From CP2-2F sp034436235 (GTDB taxonomy: Bacteria > Chloroflexota > Anaerolineae > Aggregatilineales > UBA2796), in assembly GCA_034436235.1 (NCBI GenBank), contig DAOTWB010000307.1, positions 1 to 13,132 on the forward strand: a stretch of DNA of 13,132 nt, given 5' to 3'. This document shows, one piece after another, positions 1 to 8,438 of the stretch. A program made the translations under genes and the position numbers. Position 1 is the stretch's first letter, and each line of letters starts with the position of its first letter. The notes under the pieces were generated by a model. It was not told where the DNA came from. It searched no databases and worked only from the letters and a program-made list of their open reading frames with translations.

Positions 1-1
1 C

Positions 2-130
2 ATCATTGATGAAGGCGCGTTCTGCAAAGATACGCTCTTGGCGCAGAGCTTGGTCGGGCGCAACGCGCGCGTAGAAGGACGCTTTCGCGCCGTCAACGTC
101 GGCGATTCATCCGTGTTAGGCTTCGCATGA
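2..130 (+). CDS. Sugar-nucleotide (glucose-1-phosphate) nucleotidyltransferase, C-terminal fragment
   Basis: Only the last 42 residues are inside the window; the frame is open from base 2 and stops at TGA 128-130. The visible tail reads like the final turns of a left-handed beta-helix: it contains LVGRNARVEG and then AVNVGDSSVLGFA. This resembles the C-terminus of long-form glucose-1-phosphate thymidylyltransferases, whose tail often carries an 'NVGDSS' segment, and such enzymes make dTDP-glucose for cell-surface sugars. The catalytic nucleotidyltransferase domain lies upstream, outside the window, so the exact substrate cannot be read. The aminotransferase gene starts 13 bases downstream on the same strand, so the two are probably co-transcribed. 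Other hexapeptide-tailed nucleotidyltransferases, such as mannose-1-phosphate or UTP-type enzymes, remain possible. Confidence 0.6.
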   Translation: MIDEGAFCKDTLLAQSLVGRNARVEGRFRAVNVGDSSVLGFA

Positions 131-143
131 GAAGGTAGAGAGC

Positions 144-1304
144 ATGAGAGATTTCATCGCGCAGCGCGTGCGCGCCATTCCGCCTTCAGGCATTCGGCGC
201 TTCTTCGATATCGCCGCCACGATGGACGACGTGATCTCGCTCGGCATTGGCGAGCCTGACTTTGTCACGCCGTCAGGCTTGCTGCAGGCAGGCATTCAAT
301 CCTTGCAGCGCGGCAGCACGCACTACACCAGCAACTCAGGCATTTACGAGCTGCGCGTCGCGCTCTCGCGCTACATCGCGCGGCTGTACGGCATTGAGTA
401 TCATCCTGAGCGCGAGCTTTTGATCACGGTCGGCGTCAGCGAGGCGCTGTATCTCGCGCTGACCGCGATTCTCAATCCTGAAGACGAAGTCATCGTGCCA
501 GAGCCGTGCTTCGTCGCCTATATGCCTGAAGTGACGCTCGCCGGCGGTGTGCCTGTGCCAATTCCAACCTACGCTGCCGATGCGTTTCAAGTGACGGCAG
601 AGCGAGTCGCGGAGAAGATCACGCCGCGCACCAAAGCGCTCTTGATCGGCTATCCGAACAATCCAACAGGCGCAGTGATGAGCCGCGAGCGCCTGCTGGA
701 GATCGCGCAGCTCGCCGAGCGGCACGACTTGCTGGTCATCTCGGATGAAATCTATGACCGCTTGGTCTACGGCGTGCCGCACACGCAATTCGCGACCTTG
801 CCGAACATGCGCGAGCGCACGATTGTGCTGAGCGGCTTCAGCAAGAGTCACGCCATGACGGGCTGGCGAATCGGCTATGCGGCAGGCGACGCTGAGCTGA
901 TCGGCATGATGCGCAAAATCCATCAATATACGATCATGTCTGCACCGACCACAGCGCAGGAAGCGTTATTAGCGGCGCTTGAGACGAGCGAGCCTGAGGT
1001 CGAGGCGATGCGCGAGGAGTACGATCGGCGGCGCAAGCTGATCGTGAGCGGCTTCAACGCGCTCGGCTTGCCTTGTTTTGAGCCGCGCGGCGCCTTCTAC
1101 GCCTTTCCGAACATCGCGGCGAGCGGCATGGACGAGCATACCTTCGCCGAGCGTCTGTTGGCAGAAGAGCGCGTGGCGATGGTGCCGGGCAGCGCTTTCG
1201 GACCGAGCGGCGCAGGCTTCGTGCGCGCCAGCTACGCCACTGCCTACGAGAAGATCGAAGAAGCGCTTGAGCGCTTGGCGCGCTTCATGGAGCGGCACGG
1301 TTAG
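144..1304 (+). CDS. Pyridoxal-phosphate aminotransferase, class I (aspartate/aromatic AspC-like)
   Basis: A 386-residue fold-type I PLP aminotransferase, the normal length for the AspC Ib subgroup. It transfers an amino group between an amino acid and a 2-oxo acid in the cytoplasm. The substrate-side motif ISLGIGEPDF is at 31-40. YPNNPTG at 170-176 supplies the Asn that contacts the cofactor, and SDEIYDRLVY at 200-209 supplies the Asp and Tyr. The cofactor lysine is Lys234 in SGFSKSHAMTGWRIGY, with Arg242 for the phosphate. Arg361 in FVRASYA matches the arginine that binds the substrate carboxylate. All key residues are present, so the protein should be active. Whether it prefers aspartate, aromatic amino acids or another donor cannot be decided from sequence. 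GAAGG at 131-135 is a good ribosome site 8 bases before the ATG. The stop codon overlaps that of the convergent lipoprotein gene. Confidence 0.93.
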   Translation: MRDFIAQRVRAIPPSGIRRFFDIAATMDDVISLGIGEPDFVTPSGLLQAGIQSLQRGSTHYTSNSGIYELRVALSRYIARLYGIEYHPERELLITVGVSEALYLALTAILNPEDEVIVPEPCFVAYMPEVTLAGGVPVPIPTYAADAFQVTAERVAEKITPRTKALLIGYPNNPTGAVMSRERLLEIAQLAERHDLLVISDEIYDRLVYGVPHTQFATLPNMRERTIVLSGFSKSHAMTGWRIGYAAGDAELIGMMRKIHQYTIMSAPTTAQEALLAALETSEPEVEAMREEYDRRRKLIVSGFNALGLPCFEPRGAFYAFPNIAASGMDEHTFAERLLAEERVAMVPGSAFGPSGAGFVRASYATAYEKIEEALERLARFMERHG

Positions 1305-2485
1305 CCGCGCTTGCCTTCCACGCTGATCACATAGCGAATGGCGGCGCCGCCCAGCTCAGGGAAGATCACTTCGAAGCGCGCCGCCTCGCCGGGCAGCAAG
1401 ACGGGACGGTTCAAAAAAGTGCTATCCGCCGCGACCACGCGCCCTTGATCGTCCAGCACGGCGATGATGATCTTCACAAAGCGCGCCGCGCCTTGCGTCT
1501 GATTGACGATATCGCCGCTGACCGTCAGGAAGCCGTTCGCGTTGTAGCGCGCGATTTCATTGCCGCGAATGAAAGCATCTTCATCCAGATGAGTCTGTAA
1601 GGCGAATTCGGCATGGCGCGCTGCGCTGCGCAGCTCATAGCGGACGGCGCGGCTGGGCTTGCCGCCGCGAAAACGAATCGAGAACGGCGCGCTGGCGCTC
1701 GGCGCCAGAATCTCTTTGCTGACCACGTTCGATTGTTCGCTCAGGACGGCGTCGTTTGCGTCGTAGAGCAGCGCGGTCACGCGCAGCGCCTCAAGCGGCG
1801 CGCCTGCCGCATTCGTGACCATGCCGTTGATCACGAAATCGCCGTTCGGCGCCGTCCAAGCGTGCAAGCCGCTGAAGGTGAGCGAGCCGACTTCCGCCAC
1901 AGGCGCTTCAGGCGCTTGGCTCAGATCGTTGATGCGCAGCGCTGCGCTCGGATCGACGCGCAGCGTGTTGATCACGGCGCGCAGCGTATCAAGCGCCGCC
2001 TCGTCCAGATCGGTCACATCGGCTTCAATCGCGCTCAGGAAAGTGCCGTCCGCTTGCAGAAACGTATTCAGGACGCGCTCGCCGATGCCTGTGCGCCGCA
2101 CGCCGACCACGCGCCAGCTGCCGTCGCCTTGCGCCGTGCGGCTGTACTCGCGGTAGGCGGCGCCGTGAACAGTCTGCAGGTAGCGATCAATGTGTTCGAT
2201 CAACGCGGTCGCGCTCAGCGACACGCCGCTGTTCACCACATAGACGCTCAGCGGCAGACTGTTGGTGTTCGGCGCTGAGAACTCAGCGCGCACGGCTGTG
2301 GAGTCGCTCACGTCGCGCACTGACCAACTCGGCGGCAGGCGCAGCGTGAAGACGCCGCTGGGATGCCGATAAGTGCGAAAGTCGGCATCGGGCGGCAACG
2401 GCGTGGCGATCAGGACGCTCGGCGCGCTATTGCAAGCGCTCAACACCATGAGCAGCGTCAAAAGGCGGGCGAATCTGCGCATCAT
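1301..2485 (-). CDS. Lipoprotein with two FxLYD-type repeats
   Basis: A 394-residue predicted exported lipoprotein. The N-terminus has two arginines, a hydrophobic stretch (LLTLLMVL) and a lipobox LSAC, so Cys18 should be lipidated and anchor the protein to the outer face of the membrane. Residues about 35-178 begin with HPSGVFTLRLPPSW and recall the PsbP/DUF1795-like folds of extracytoplasmic proteins. Two similar C-terminal modules follow at about 203-290 and 313-393. Each has the pattern 'G-(M/D)-(V)-x-N', then a strand ending in a small loop (LYDANDAVL, VLDDQGRVV), then LxPGx/LAPSx and a final strand. This is the FxLYD domain pattern common in Chloroflexota and Firmicutes lipoproteins, whose function is unknown. 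The start ATG overlaps the stop of the upstream gene as ATGA, pointing to translational coupling. A second in-frame ATG follows immediately. The domain naming is from pattern recognition only. Confidence 0.8.
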   Translation of the reverse strand: MMRRFARLLTLLMVLSACNSAPSVLIATPLPPDADFRTYRHPSGVFTLRLPPSWSVRDVSDSTAVRAEFSAPNTNSLPLSVYVVNSGVSLSATALIEHIDRYLQTVHGAAYREYSRTAQGDGSWRVVGVRRTGIGERVLNTFLQADGTFLSAIEADVTDLDEAALDTLRAVINTLRVDPSAALRINDLSQAPEAPVAEVGSLTFSGLHAWTAPNGDFVINGMVTNAAGAPLEALRVTALLYDANDAVLSEQSNVVSKEILAPSASAPFSIRFRGGKPSRAVRYELRSAARHAEFALQTHLDEDAFIRGNEIARYNANGFLTVSGDIVNQTQGAARFVKIIIAVLDDQGRVVAADSTFLNRPVLLPGEAARFEVIFPELGGAAIRYVISVEGKRG

Positions 2486-2826
2486 GGCGCTATCCTACGC
2501 AATTCTACGATCAAGCCGTCGCTCCAGCCGTATTTGGCGTCCATCAGCGCGCGCACCTGCGCCGCAATTGGTTCGTCATCGGCGACCAGACGCGCCTGCG
2601 CCGCGCTGAGCGGCAAGACTGCGCCTCGATCGTCGCGCCTGCCCACGCTGAACTGCACGCGCGGTGCCTGCTGAATATTTTGCACCCAGTGCGCCTGCTC
2701 GCGCCGCTCAGCCACCACGTAATAGCGCTCAGCGTGCTGCACAAACCAGATTTCGATCTGGCGCGGCAGTCCGCTCTTGCGTCCGACGGTCGTCAGGTAC
2801 AGGAAAATTTCCTCAGCTTCGCTCAT
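2482..2826 (-). CDS. Deazaflavin (F420)-dependent nitroreductase-family protein
   Basis: A 114-residue protein of the DUF385/deazaflavin-dependent nitroreductase family, which has a split-barrel flavin-binding fold. The signature is LTTVGRKSGLPRQIEIWF at 11-28, followed by HWVQNIQQAPRVQFSVG near 46-62 and a C-terminal KYGW...GLIVELRRI. Family members bind F420 or a related flavin and reduce varied substrates; the substrate here is unknown. A TTG 45 bases further upstream (2871) is in frame, but it lies upstream of the -10 element of the only promoter seen, so ATG 2826 is chosen. That start has a GCGAGG ribosome site about 8 bases before it. The gene overlaps the lipoprotein gene by ATGA, so the two form one operon. 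The N-terminal family signature begins just inside this start, giving normal family length. Confidence 0.85.
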   Translation of the reverse strand: MSEAEEIFLYLTTVGRKSGLPRQIEIWFVQHAERYYVVAERREQAHWVQNIQQAPRVQFSVGRRDDRGAVLPLSAAQARLVADDEPIAAQVRALMDAKYGWSDGLIVELRRIAP

Positions 2827-2850
2827 ATGGCGCGCCTCGCTCAAGCGCGC

Positions 2851-2879
2851 ATTGTAGCGCGTCCTGCGCAAGGCGGCAA
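2851..2879 (-). promoter_or_regulatory. Sigma-70-like promoter of the nitroreductase/lipoprotein unit
   Basis: On the minus strand, TTGCCG (2874-2879) and TACAAT (2851-2856) are separated by exactly 17 bases. The predicted transcript start is near 2844, about 18 bases before the ATG at 2826. Four of six -35 positions and five of six -10 positions match the consensus. Confidence 0.6.
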
Positions 2880-2912
2880 TTTCTGAACAAGTGTTTCAGG
2901 CGCTGCAAAACG

Positions 2913-2921
2913 TGCTATACT
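2913..2921 (+). promoter_or_regulatory. Extended -10 promoter of the methyltransferase-nuclease gene
   Basis: TGCTATACT forms an extended -10 element (TGn plus TATACT, 5 of 6 matches). No good -35 is seen at the right distance, which is usual for extended -10 promoters. The predicted start near 2928 leaves a short leader before the preferred ATG at 2953. Confidence 0.5.
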
Positions 2922-2952
2922 TCTCATATCCTGCTCGATGAGGTACATGGCG

Positions 2953-4572
2953 ATGAACGCGCTCTACTATGGCGATAATCTGTTTGTGCTGCGCCGCTAC
3001 ATCCCTGATGAGAGCGTAGACCTGATCTATCTCGATCCGCCGTTCAACAGCAACCGCAGCTACAACGTCCTCTTCAAAGATGAGAGCAACCGCGACTCTG
3101 TGGCGCAGATCACTGCTTTTGAAGATACTTGGCATTGGGATCGCACAGCGCAGGCGACCTACCAAGAGTTGGTGACAAACGCGCCGAGCGGGCAGATCAG
3201 CACAGTGGTCGCGTCGTTGCGGCAAGTGCTTGGCGCCAATCAGATGATGGCGTACTTGGTGATGATGGCGGCGCGCTTGATCGAGTTGCATCGCGTGCTG
3301 AAGCCGACCGGCAGCCTGTACTTACACTGCGATACCACTGCCAGCGCCTACCTGCAGCTGCTGCTGAGCGCTATCTTCGGCGCTCAGAACTTCCGCAATC
3401 AGATCATCTGGAAGCGCTCGCAGCCTAAGTCGCATGTCACCAAGCGCATGTCGCGCTCTTACGATATCATCTTCTACTACGCCAAGAGCGACGCAACGCC
3501 ATTCTACATGCCGTACGCTGAATACGATCCTGAATACGTGCGCAGATTCTACAAATATGTTGAGCCTGAGACAGGACGCCGCTATTGGCTTGCTGATTTA
3601 ACCAATCCGAATAAAAAGCGTCCGAACCTGACCTACGAATTTCCGCCAGGCAGTGGCATTGTGCGCGTCTGGCGCTGGACGAAAGAGCGGATGATGCAGG
3701 CTTGGCAGGAAGGTCGGGTCGTGATCACTGAAGGCAGCAATGTGCCGCGCCTGAAGCGCTATCTTGACGAGCAGGAAGGCATGCCCGTGACCGATCTGTG
3801 GACGGATATCGAGCATCTGCACGGTCAGAACAAGGAAAATCTCGGCTATCCGACGCAGAAGCCAATCGCTTTGCTGGAACGCATCATCCGAGCGTCCAGC
3901 CGACCGGGCGACGTCGTCCTCGATCCGTTCTGCGGCTGCGGCACAGCCATCGCCGCCGCGCAAAAGCTGGGACGGCAATGGATAGGCATTGATATCACGC
4001 ATTTGGCGATCTCGCTCATCAAAAGTCGCCTGAGCGAGATGTTCCCTGAGCTGGGCGATATCAAGACAATCGGCGAGCCTGTTGACGAAGCAGGCGCGCG
4101 CACGTTAGCGCAAGCGGATCGCTACCAATTCCAATGGTGGGCGCTCTCATTGGTCAAAGCGCGACCTGTGCAAAGCACGGGCAAGCGCGGCGCCGATCAA
4201 GGCATAGACGGCGTGATCAATTTCTTCGACGATAATAGCGGCAAGCCGAAGCGCGTCCTAGTGCAGGTGAAATCGGGCAAGGTGAGCGTGACGACCGTGC
4301 GCGATCTGCGCGGCGCGCTGGAGCGCGAAGGAGCGCAAATGGCGCTGTTGATCACGTTAGAGCCGCCGACAGCCGCTATGCGCCGCGAGGCAGCTATCGC
4401 AGGCGAATATCAGCACGCCTTCGCCGATGAGCGCTATCCGCGCCTGCAAATTTTGACCATCAAAGCGTTGGTGGAGGAGGGTGCGCGTCCGCACATGCCG
4501 CTCCCTTTCGGCACATTTAAGCAAGCGGCGCGCGAGAAGCCGCGCCACGCCGATCAAGTGCCGCTTGTGTGA
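2953..4572 (+). CDS. DNA methyltransferase (beta class, N6-adenine type) fused to an Mrr-like nuclease domain
   Basis: A 539-residue two-domain protein. The N-terminal part is an amino-methyltransferase with motifs in beta-class order: catalytic motif IV DPPF at 28-31, followed much later by the SAM-binding motif I LDPFCGCGTA at about 323-332. DPPF is typical of N6-adenine enzymes. Residues about 160-300 between the motifs probably hold the target recognition region. The C-terminal part, about 390-515, looks like the Mrr branch of PD-(D/E)xK nucleases: GADQGIDG gives Asp419, and VLVQVKSG gives Gln438 and Lys440, a D-QxK catalytic triad. The protein could therefore both modify and cut DNA, or act on modified DNA; no separate restriction or specificity gene is nearby. 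ATG 2953 is preferred because GAGGT at 2940-2944 is 8 bases before it and family proteins begin with a similar MNxLYYGDN segment. In-frame ATGs at 2938 and 2947 are alternatives. Confidence 0.88.
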   Translation: MNALYYGDNLFVLRRYIPDESVDLIYLDPPFNSNRSYNVLFKDESNRDSVAQITAFEDTWHWDRTAQATYQELVTNAPSGQISTVVASLRQVLGANQMMAYLVMMAARLIELHRVLKPTGSLYLHCDTTASAYLQLLLSAIFGAQNFRNQIIWKRSQPKSHVTKRMSRSYDIIFYYAKSDATPFYMPYAEYDPEYVRRFYKYVEPETGRRYWLADLTNPNKKRPNLTYEFPPGSGIVRVWRWTKERMMQAWQEGRVVITEGSNVPRLKRYLDEQEGMPVTDLWTDIEHLHGQNKENLGYPTQKPIALLERIIRASSRPGDVVLDPFCGCGTAIAAAQKLGRQWIGIDITHLAISLIKSRLSEMFPELGDIKTIGEPVDEAGARTLAQADRYQFQWWALSLVKARPVQSTGKRGADQGIDGVINFFDDNSGKPKRVLVQVKSGKVSVTTVRDLRGALEREGAQMALLITLEPPTAAMRREAAIAGEYQHAFADERYPRLQILTIKALVEEGARPHMPLPFGTFKQAAREKPRHADQVPLV

Positions 4573-4577
4573 AGCGC

Positions 4578-5153
4578 TCACAGCAGCGCCACGGCGCCTG
4601 TGGCGAGATCGTAGTGCGCAGGCACAATTTTGAGCCGATCCGATGTTTGCGCGTCGCCTAAGATCGCGCTCTCAGCGGCGAGCGCTGCCGCTGTGAAGCG
4701 CGCGTTCTGACGCACGGCGCTATCGAGCGCGTCGTCAGCGTCCGATGGCAGCTCAGCGAGCGCAGGGCGCAGGCGCGCCGCTAAATGCGGCAGATGTCCT
4801 GCCTGGGCTTGATCGTTCATCACCGCTTTGACCGCGCCGCACTGCGCGTGACCTAAGACCATGATCAGCTGCACTGCCAACGCCAAGACGGCGTACTCAA
4901 GGCTGGCAAGCACTAGCGCGTCTGCGGCGTGACCGGCTGTGCGCACGATGAACAGGTCGCCCAAGCCTTGATCGAAGATGATCTCCGAAGGCACGCGCGA
5001 ATCTGAGCAGCTCAAAATGGCGGCGAACGGATGCTGTCCTTCCACAAGAGTCTGGCGGTGCAATTCAGTTTGGCGCGGATGCACTTGACGCATGGCAATG
5101 TAGCGTCGGTTGCCGATCAGCAGGCGCTCTAAAGCCTGTTCAGCTGCATTCAT
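4578..5153 (-). CDS. Beta-carbonic anhydrase
   Basis: A 191-residue beta-class carbonic anhydrase, the zinc enzyme that interconverts CO2 and bicarbonate in the cytoplasm. The hallmark ILSCSDSRVP supplies Cys49, Asp51 and Arg53. VLGHAQCGAV supplies the other zinc ligands His102 and Cys105. Asp51-Arg53 is the usual gating dyad. The RTAGHAAD segment at 71-78 matches the family 'RNAGN' position, with His in place of the common Asn. The length is typical of short bacterial members. The C-terminus KIVPAHYDLATGAVALL is the usual final strand of the family. The gene is monocistronic: it converges on the methyltransferase gene with a 5-base gap and is divergent from the response regulator gene. The ribosome site before the ATG is weak. 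Confidence 0.95.
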   Translation of the reverse strand: MNAAEQALERLLIGNRRYIAMRQVHPRQTELHRQTLVEGQHPFAAILSCSDSRVPSEIIFDQGLGDLFIVRTAGHAADALVLASLEYAVLALAVQLIMVLGHAQCGAVKAVMNDQAQAGHLPHLAARLRPALAELPSDADDALDSAVRQNARFTAAALAAESAILGDAQTSDRLKIVPAHYDLATGAVALL

Positions 5154-5190
5154 GGTCGCGTCTTTCGTCCGTGTGGCTCAAAACGCCGTC

Positions 5191-5220
5191 AGTGTAACGC
5201 GAGAAGATACTTTTCGGCAA
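5191..5220 (-). promoter_or_regulatory. Candidate promoter of the carbonic anhydrase gene
   Basis: On the minus strand, TTGCCG (5215-5220) and TACACT (5191-5196) are 18 bases apart, with four of six matches each. The same -35 word is used by the promoter at 2851-2879. The leader to the ATG would be about 30 bases. Confidence 0.45.
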
Positions 5221-5221
5221 T

Positions 5222-5292
5222 GGCGGCTGCGTCATGTACAAGAATTTCATTTGCGCTATAATTGTGCATAAAATTCGTAAAGGCGGCTGCGT
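5222..5292 (+). repeat. Pair of 11-bp direct repeats flanking the response-regulator promoter
   Basis: GGCGGCTGCGT occurs at 5222-5232 and again at 5282-5292, exactly 60 bases apart. One copy is just upstream of the -35 and the other ends at the base before the start codon. They could be operator half-sites, or chance in a GC-rich genome; the repeat itself is certain, the function is not. Confidence 0.35.
5235..5262 (+). promoter_or_regulatory. Sigma-70-like promoter of the response-regulator gene
   Basis: TGTACA (5235-5240, four of six matches) and a perfect TATAAT (5257-5262) are separated by 16 bases. The expected transcript start is near 5269, giving a leader of about 24 bases that includes the AAAGG ribosome site at 5279-5283. 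Confidence 0.65.
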
Positions 5293-5994
5293 ATGAAGCA
5301 CTATATCCTGACGGTAGATGATGAAGAAGACGTGCTAGGGACGCTCAAGCGTGCGCTGCAGCGCGACGACTACGAAGTTGGGCAGGCGCGCTCAGCGCAA
5401 GAGGCATTGCAGAAGATCGCGGAGCGCCGTCCTGACGCGCTGATCCTCGATATCAACATGCCGCCCGGCATGGACGGTCTGGAGCTTTGCAAGCGGCTGC
5501 GCACCGATCCGCGCTACACCGACCTGCCGATCCTATTCCTGACTGCGCACGCGCAAACGGAAGAGATTGTGGCAGGCTTGGATGCCGGCGGCGACGATTA
5601 TGTGACCAAGCCTTTTGTGCTGACCGAGCTGAGCGCGCGCGTGCGCGCGCTGCTGCGCCGCCTGCAGCCGATCAGTCAAGAGAAAAGCATCTTGCAGCTG
5701 GGCAAAGTGTGCCTTGATTCTTCGACCTACCGCGTGCGCATTGACCAAAATGAAGTGCAACTGACCGCCACAGAGCATCGCTTGCTGCGCTACTTGATGG
5801 AACATCCGAATCAGACTCACTCAGCGCAACACTTGCTAGAGGCAGTCTGGGATTATCCTGCCAACACAGGCGATCCTGACCTTGTGCGCGCGCACATCCG
5901 CAATTTGCGCCTCAAGCTGGGCGATAAAGCCGACACTGATCGCTTCATCCGAACGATCCACGGCATTGGCTACATGGTCTCGCCGATCTATTGA
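5293..5994 (+). CDS. Response regulator, OmpR/PhoB family
   Basis: A 233-residue two-component transcription regulator. The receiver domain spans about 1-122: the acidic pocket is Asp9-Asp10-Glu11, the phosphoacceptor is Asp53 in ALILDINMPPGMDG, and Thr84 and Lys106 (YVTKPF) complete the switch site. A short linker leads to a winged-helix DNA-binding domain at about 133-233, ending in the characteristic RTIHGIGYMV. All phosphorylation residues are intact. AAAGG lies 9 bases before the ATG. No kinase gene is adjacent on the same strand. However, a histidine kinase heads the operon that converges on this gene's 3' end with a 3-base gap, and it is a plausible partner. Targets cannot be read from the sequence. 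Confidence 0.95.
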   Translation: MKHYILTVDDEEDVLGTLKRALQRDDYEVGQARSAQEALQKIAERRPDALILDINMPPGMDGLELCKRLRTDPRYTDLPILFLTAHAQTEEIVAGLDAGGDDYVTKPFVLTELSARVRALLRRLQPISQEKSILQLGKVCLDSSTYRVRIDQNEVQLTATEHRLLRYLMEHPNQTHSAQHLLEAVWDYPANTGDPDLVRAHIRNLRLKLGDKADTDRFIRTIHGIGYMVSPIY

Positions 5995-5997
5995 GCA

Positions 5998-6835
5998 TCA
6001 CGCCAGCAAGCGCGCAATTGCCTCAGGCGATTCGGCAAGGCGCGCGCCTGCTTGCCGCAGCGCTTCAGCTTTCTCAGCGTAGCCGCCGATCTCGCCTTCG
6101 ATGATGGCGCCGGCGTGACCCATGCGTTGATTCTTGGGCGAATACTTGCCGACGATATAGGCGACGACAGGCTTGGTCATGCGCTCGCGGATGAAGCGCG
6201 CCGCTTGCTCTTCGCCGACGCCGCCGATCTCGCCGATCAGCACCACGCGCTCAGTGTACGGATCGTCTTCAAAGAACTCCAGCACGTCTACGAAGTGCGT
6301 GCCTGAGACTGTGTCGCCGCCCAAGCCGATGCAGGCGCGCTGCCCGATGCCGCGTGCGCTCAGCGCCTCGGCGACCTCGTAGAGCAAGGTGCTGCTGCGC
6401 GAGACGATGCCAACACTGCCCGACGTGACAATTTGGCTAGGAATGATGCCCAGCTTGATTTGATCAGGCACGATCAGCCCTGGCGAACTCGGTCCGAGCA
6501 GGCGCGTACGGCTGAGCGCTAACAACCGCTTCACGTACAGCATATCGCGCACAGGGATATTCTCAGTGATGCACACGACCAGATCGAGCTGCGCGCTGAT
6601 CGCCTCATAGAGCGCATCCACGGCGGCGCGCGGCGGCACAAACATGACCGAGACGGTCGCGCCTGTGGCGTGGCGCGCCTCGCGCACTGAGTCGAAGATC
6701 GGGATGCGCGCGAAGAGCCACTCGCCGCCTTTGCCAGGCGTGACACCTGCCACGATCTGCGTGCCGTAAGCGAGCATCTGCTCAGTGTGATACGCGCCTT
6801 CGCGTCCGCTGATGCCTTGCACTAAAACGCGCGTC

Positions 6836-6858
<23 letters not shown>
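5998..6858 (-). CDS. sucD: Succinate-CoA ligase, alpha subunit
   Basis: A 286-residue alpha subunit of the succinyl-CoA synthetase type. With the beta subunit it couples succinyl-CoA cleavage to nucleotide triphosphate formation in the citric acid cycle. VQGISGREGAYH near 13-24 and GVTPGKGG at 38-45 form the CoA-binding Rossmann part. LLGPSSPGLI at 120-129 is the usual 'GPNCPG' region with Ser in place of Asn and Cys. The phosphohistidine is His248 in RMGHAGAIIEGE. The reading frame is open for another 73 codons upstream, but that extension lies inside sucC and looks like shadow sequence. ATG 6858 is preferred because AGGAGA at 6868-6873 is 9 bases before it. The gene overlaps the end of sucC by 23 bases and closes the four-gene operon. 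Related acyl-CoA ligases such as malate-CoA ligase share this fold. Confidence 0.9.
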
Positions 6859-8026
<1,168 letters not shown>

Positions 8027-8031
8027 GGCGG

Positions 8032-8421
8032 CTAGGCGTCACGGATAGGCTCAGCGCGGCGCAACGCCTCAGGATCGACGACCAAGAGGACGGCGCCGCA
8101 ATCGCGGCAGGCGATGGCTTCCAGCTTTAGCAGACGCCGCCATGGGCGCAGGTTGAACAGCGAGTTGAGCCAGCGCAGCGAGAGACGGCGCGGCGCAAAG
8201 CGCACTTGCTCAAAACGCTGACCGCTGTAATCCACGATCATGCCGCGCGCAAGGTTCGTCGAGCCGCAACGCACACAGGCGAAGCGCTCAGGCTGATAAA
8301 AATGCGCGACGTGCGGCTGTGGCGGCGGCGGCGCAGGCGCGGTATCCACCTGATCGAGCAGCTCGATCTCAGGCGGCTCGGGCGGCAACGTGCTAGTGAG
8401 ATTGTTCGGCTCGGTAGCCAT
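8032..8421 (-). CDS. Unrecognised small zinc-ribbon protein
   Basis: A 129-residue cytosolic protein that I cannot assign to a named family. Residues 12-37 are rich in proline and acidic residues and are probably disordered. Two CxxC pairs, Cys49-Cys52 (CVRCGS) and Cys105-Cys108 (CRDCGA), are spaced like the two halves of a zinc ribbon, with a basic segment between them (APRRLSLRW, then RPWRRLLKLE). ATG 8421 is chosen because AAAGGA (8432-8437) sits about 10 bases before it. The longer reading frame would need a TTG at 8460, inside the kinase gene. It lies 17 bases after the histidine kinase gene and 5 before sucC, so it is part of their operon. It may bind nucleic acid or a protein partner, but nothing in the sequence decides that. 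Confidence 0.75.
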   Translation of the reverse strand: MATEPNNLTSTLPPEPPEIELLDQVDTAPAPPPPQPHVAHFYQPERFACVRCGSTNLARGMIVDYSGQRFEQVRFAPRRLSLRWLNSLFNLRPWRRLLKLEAIACRDCGAVLLVVDPEALRRAEPIRDA

Positions 8422-8438
8422 AGGCAGCGTATCCTTTC

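Noticed and set aside
5633..5650. 18-base alternating purine-pyrimidine run (GCGCGCGCGTGCGCGCGC), a possible Z-DNA former
   Set aside because: It encodes ordinary Ala-Arg-Val residues of the receiver domain, and GCGC is abundant throughout the window, so no special role is supported.
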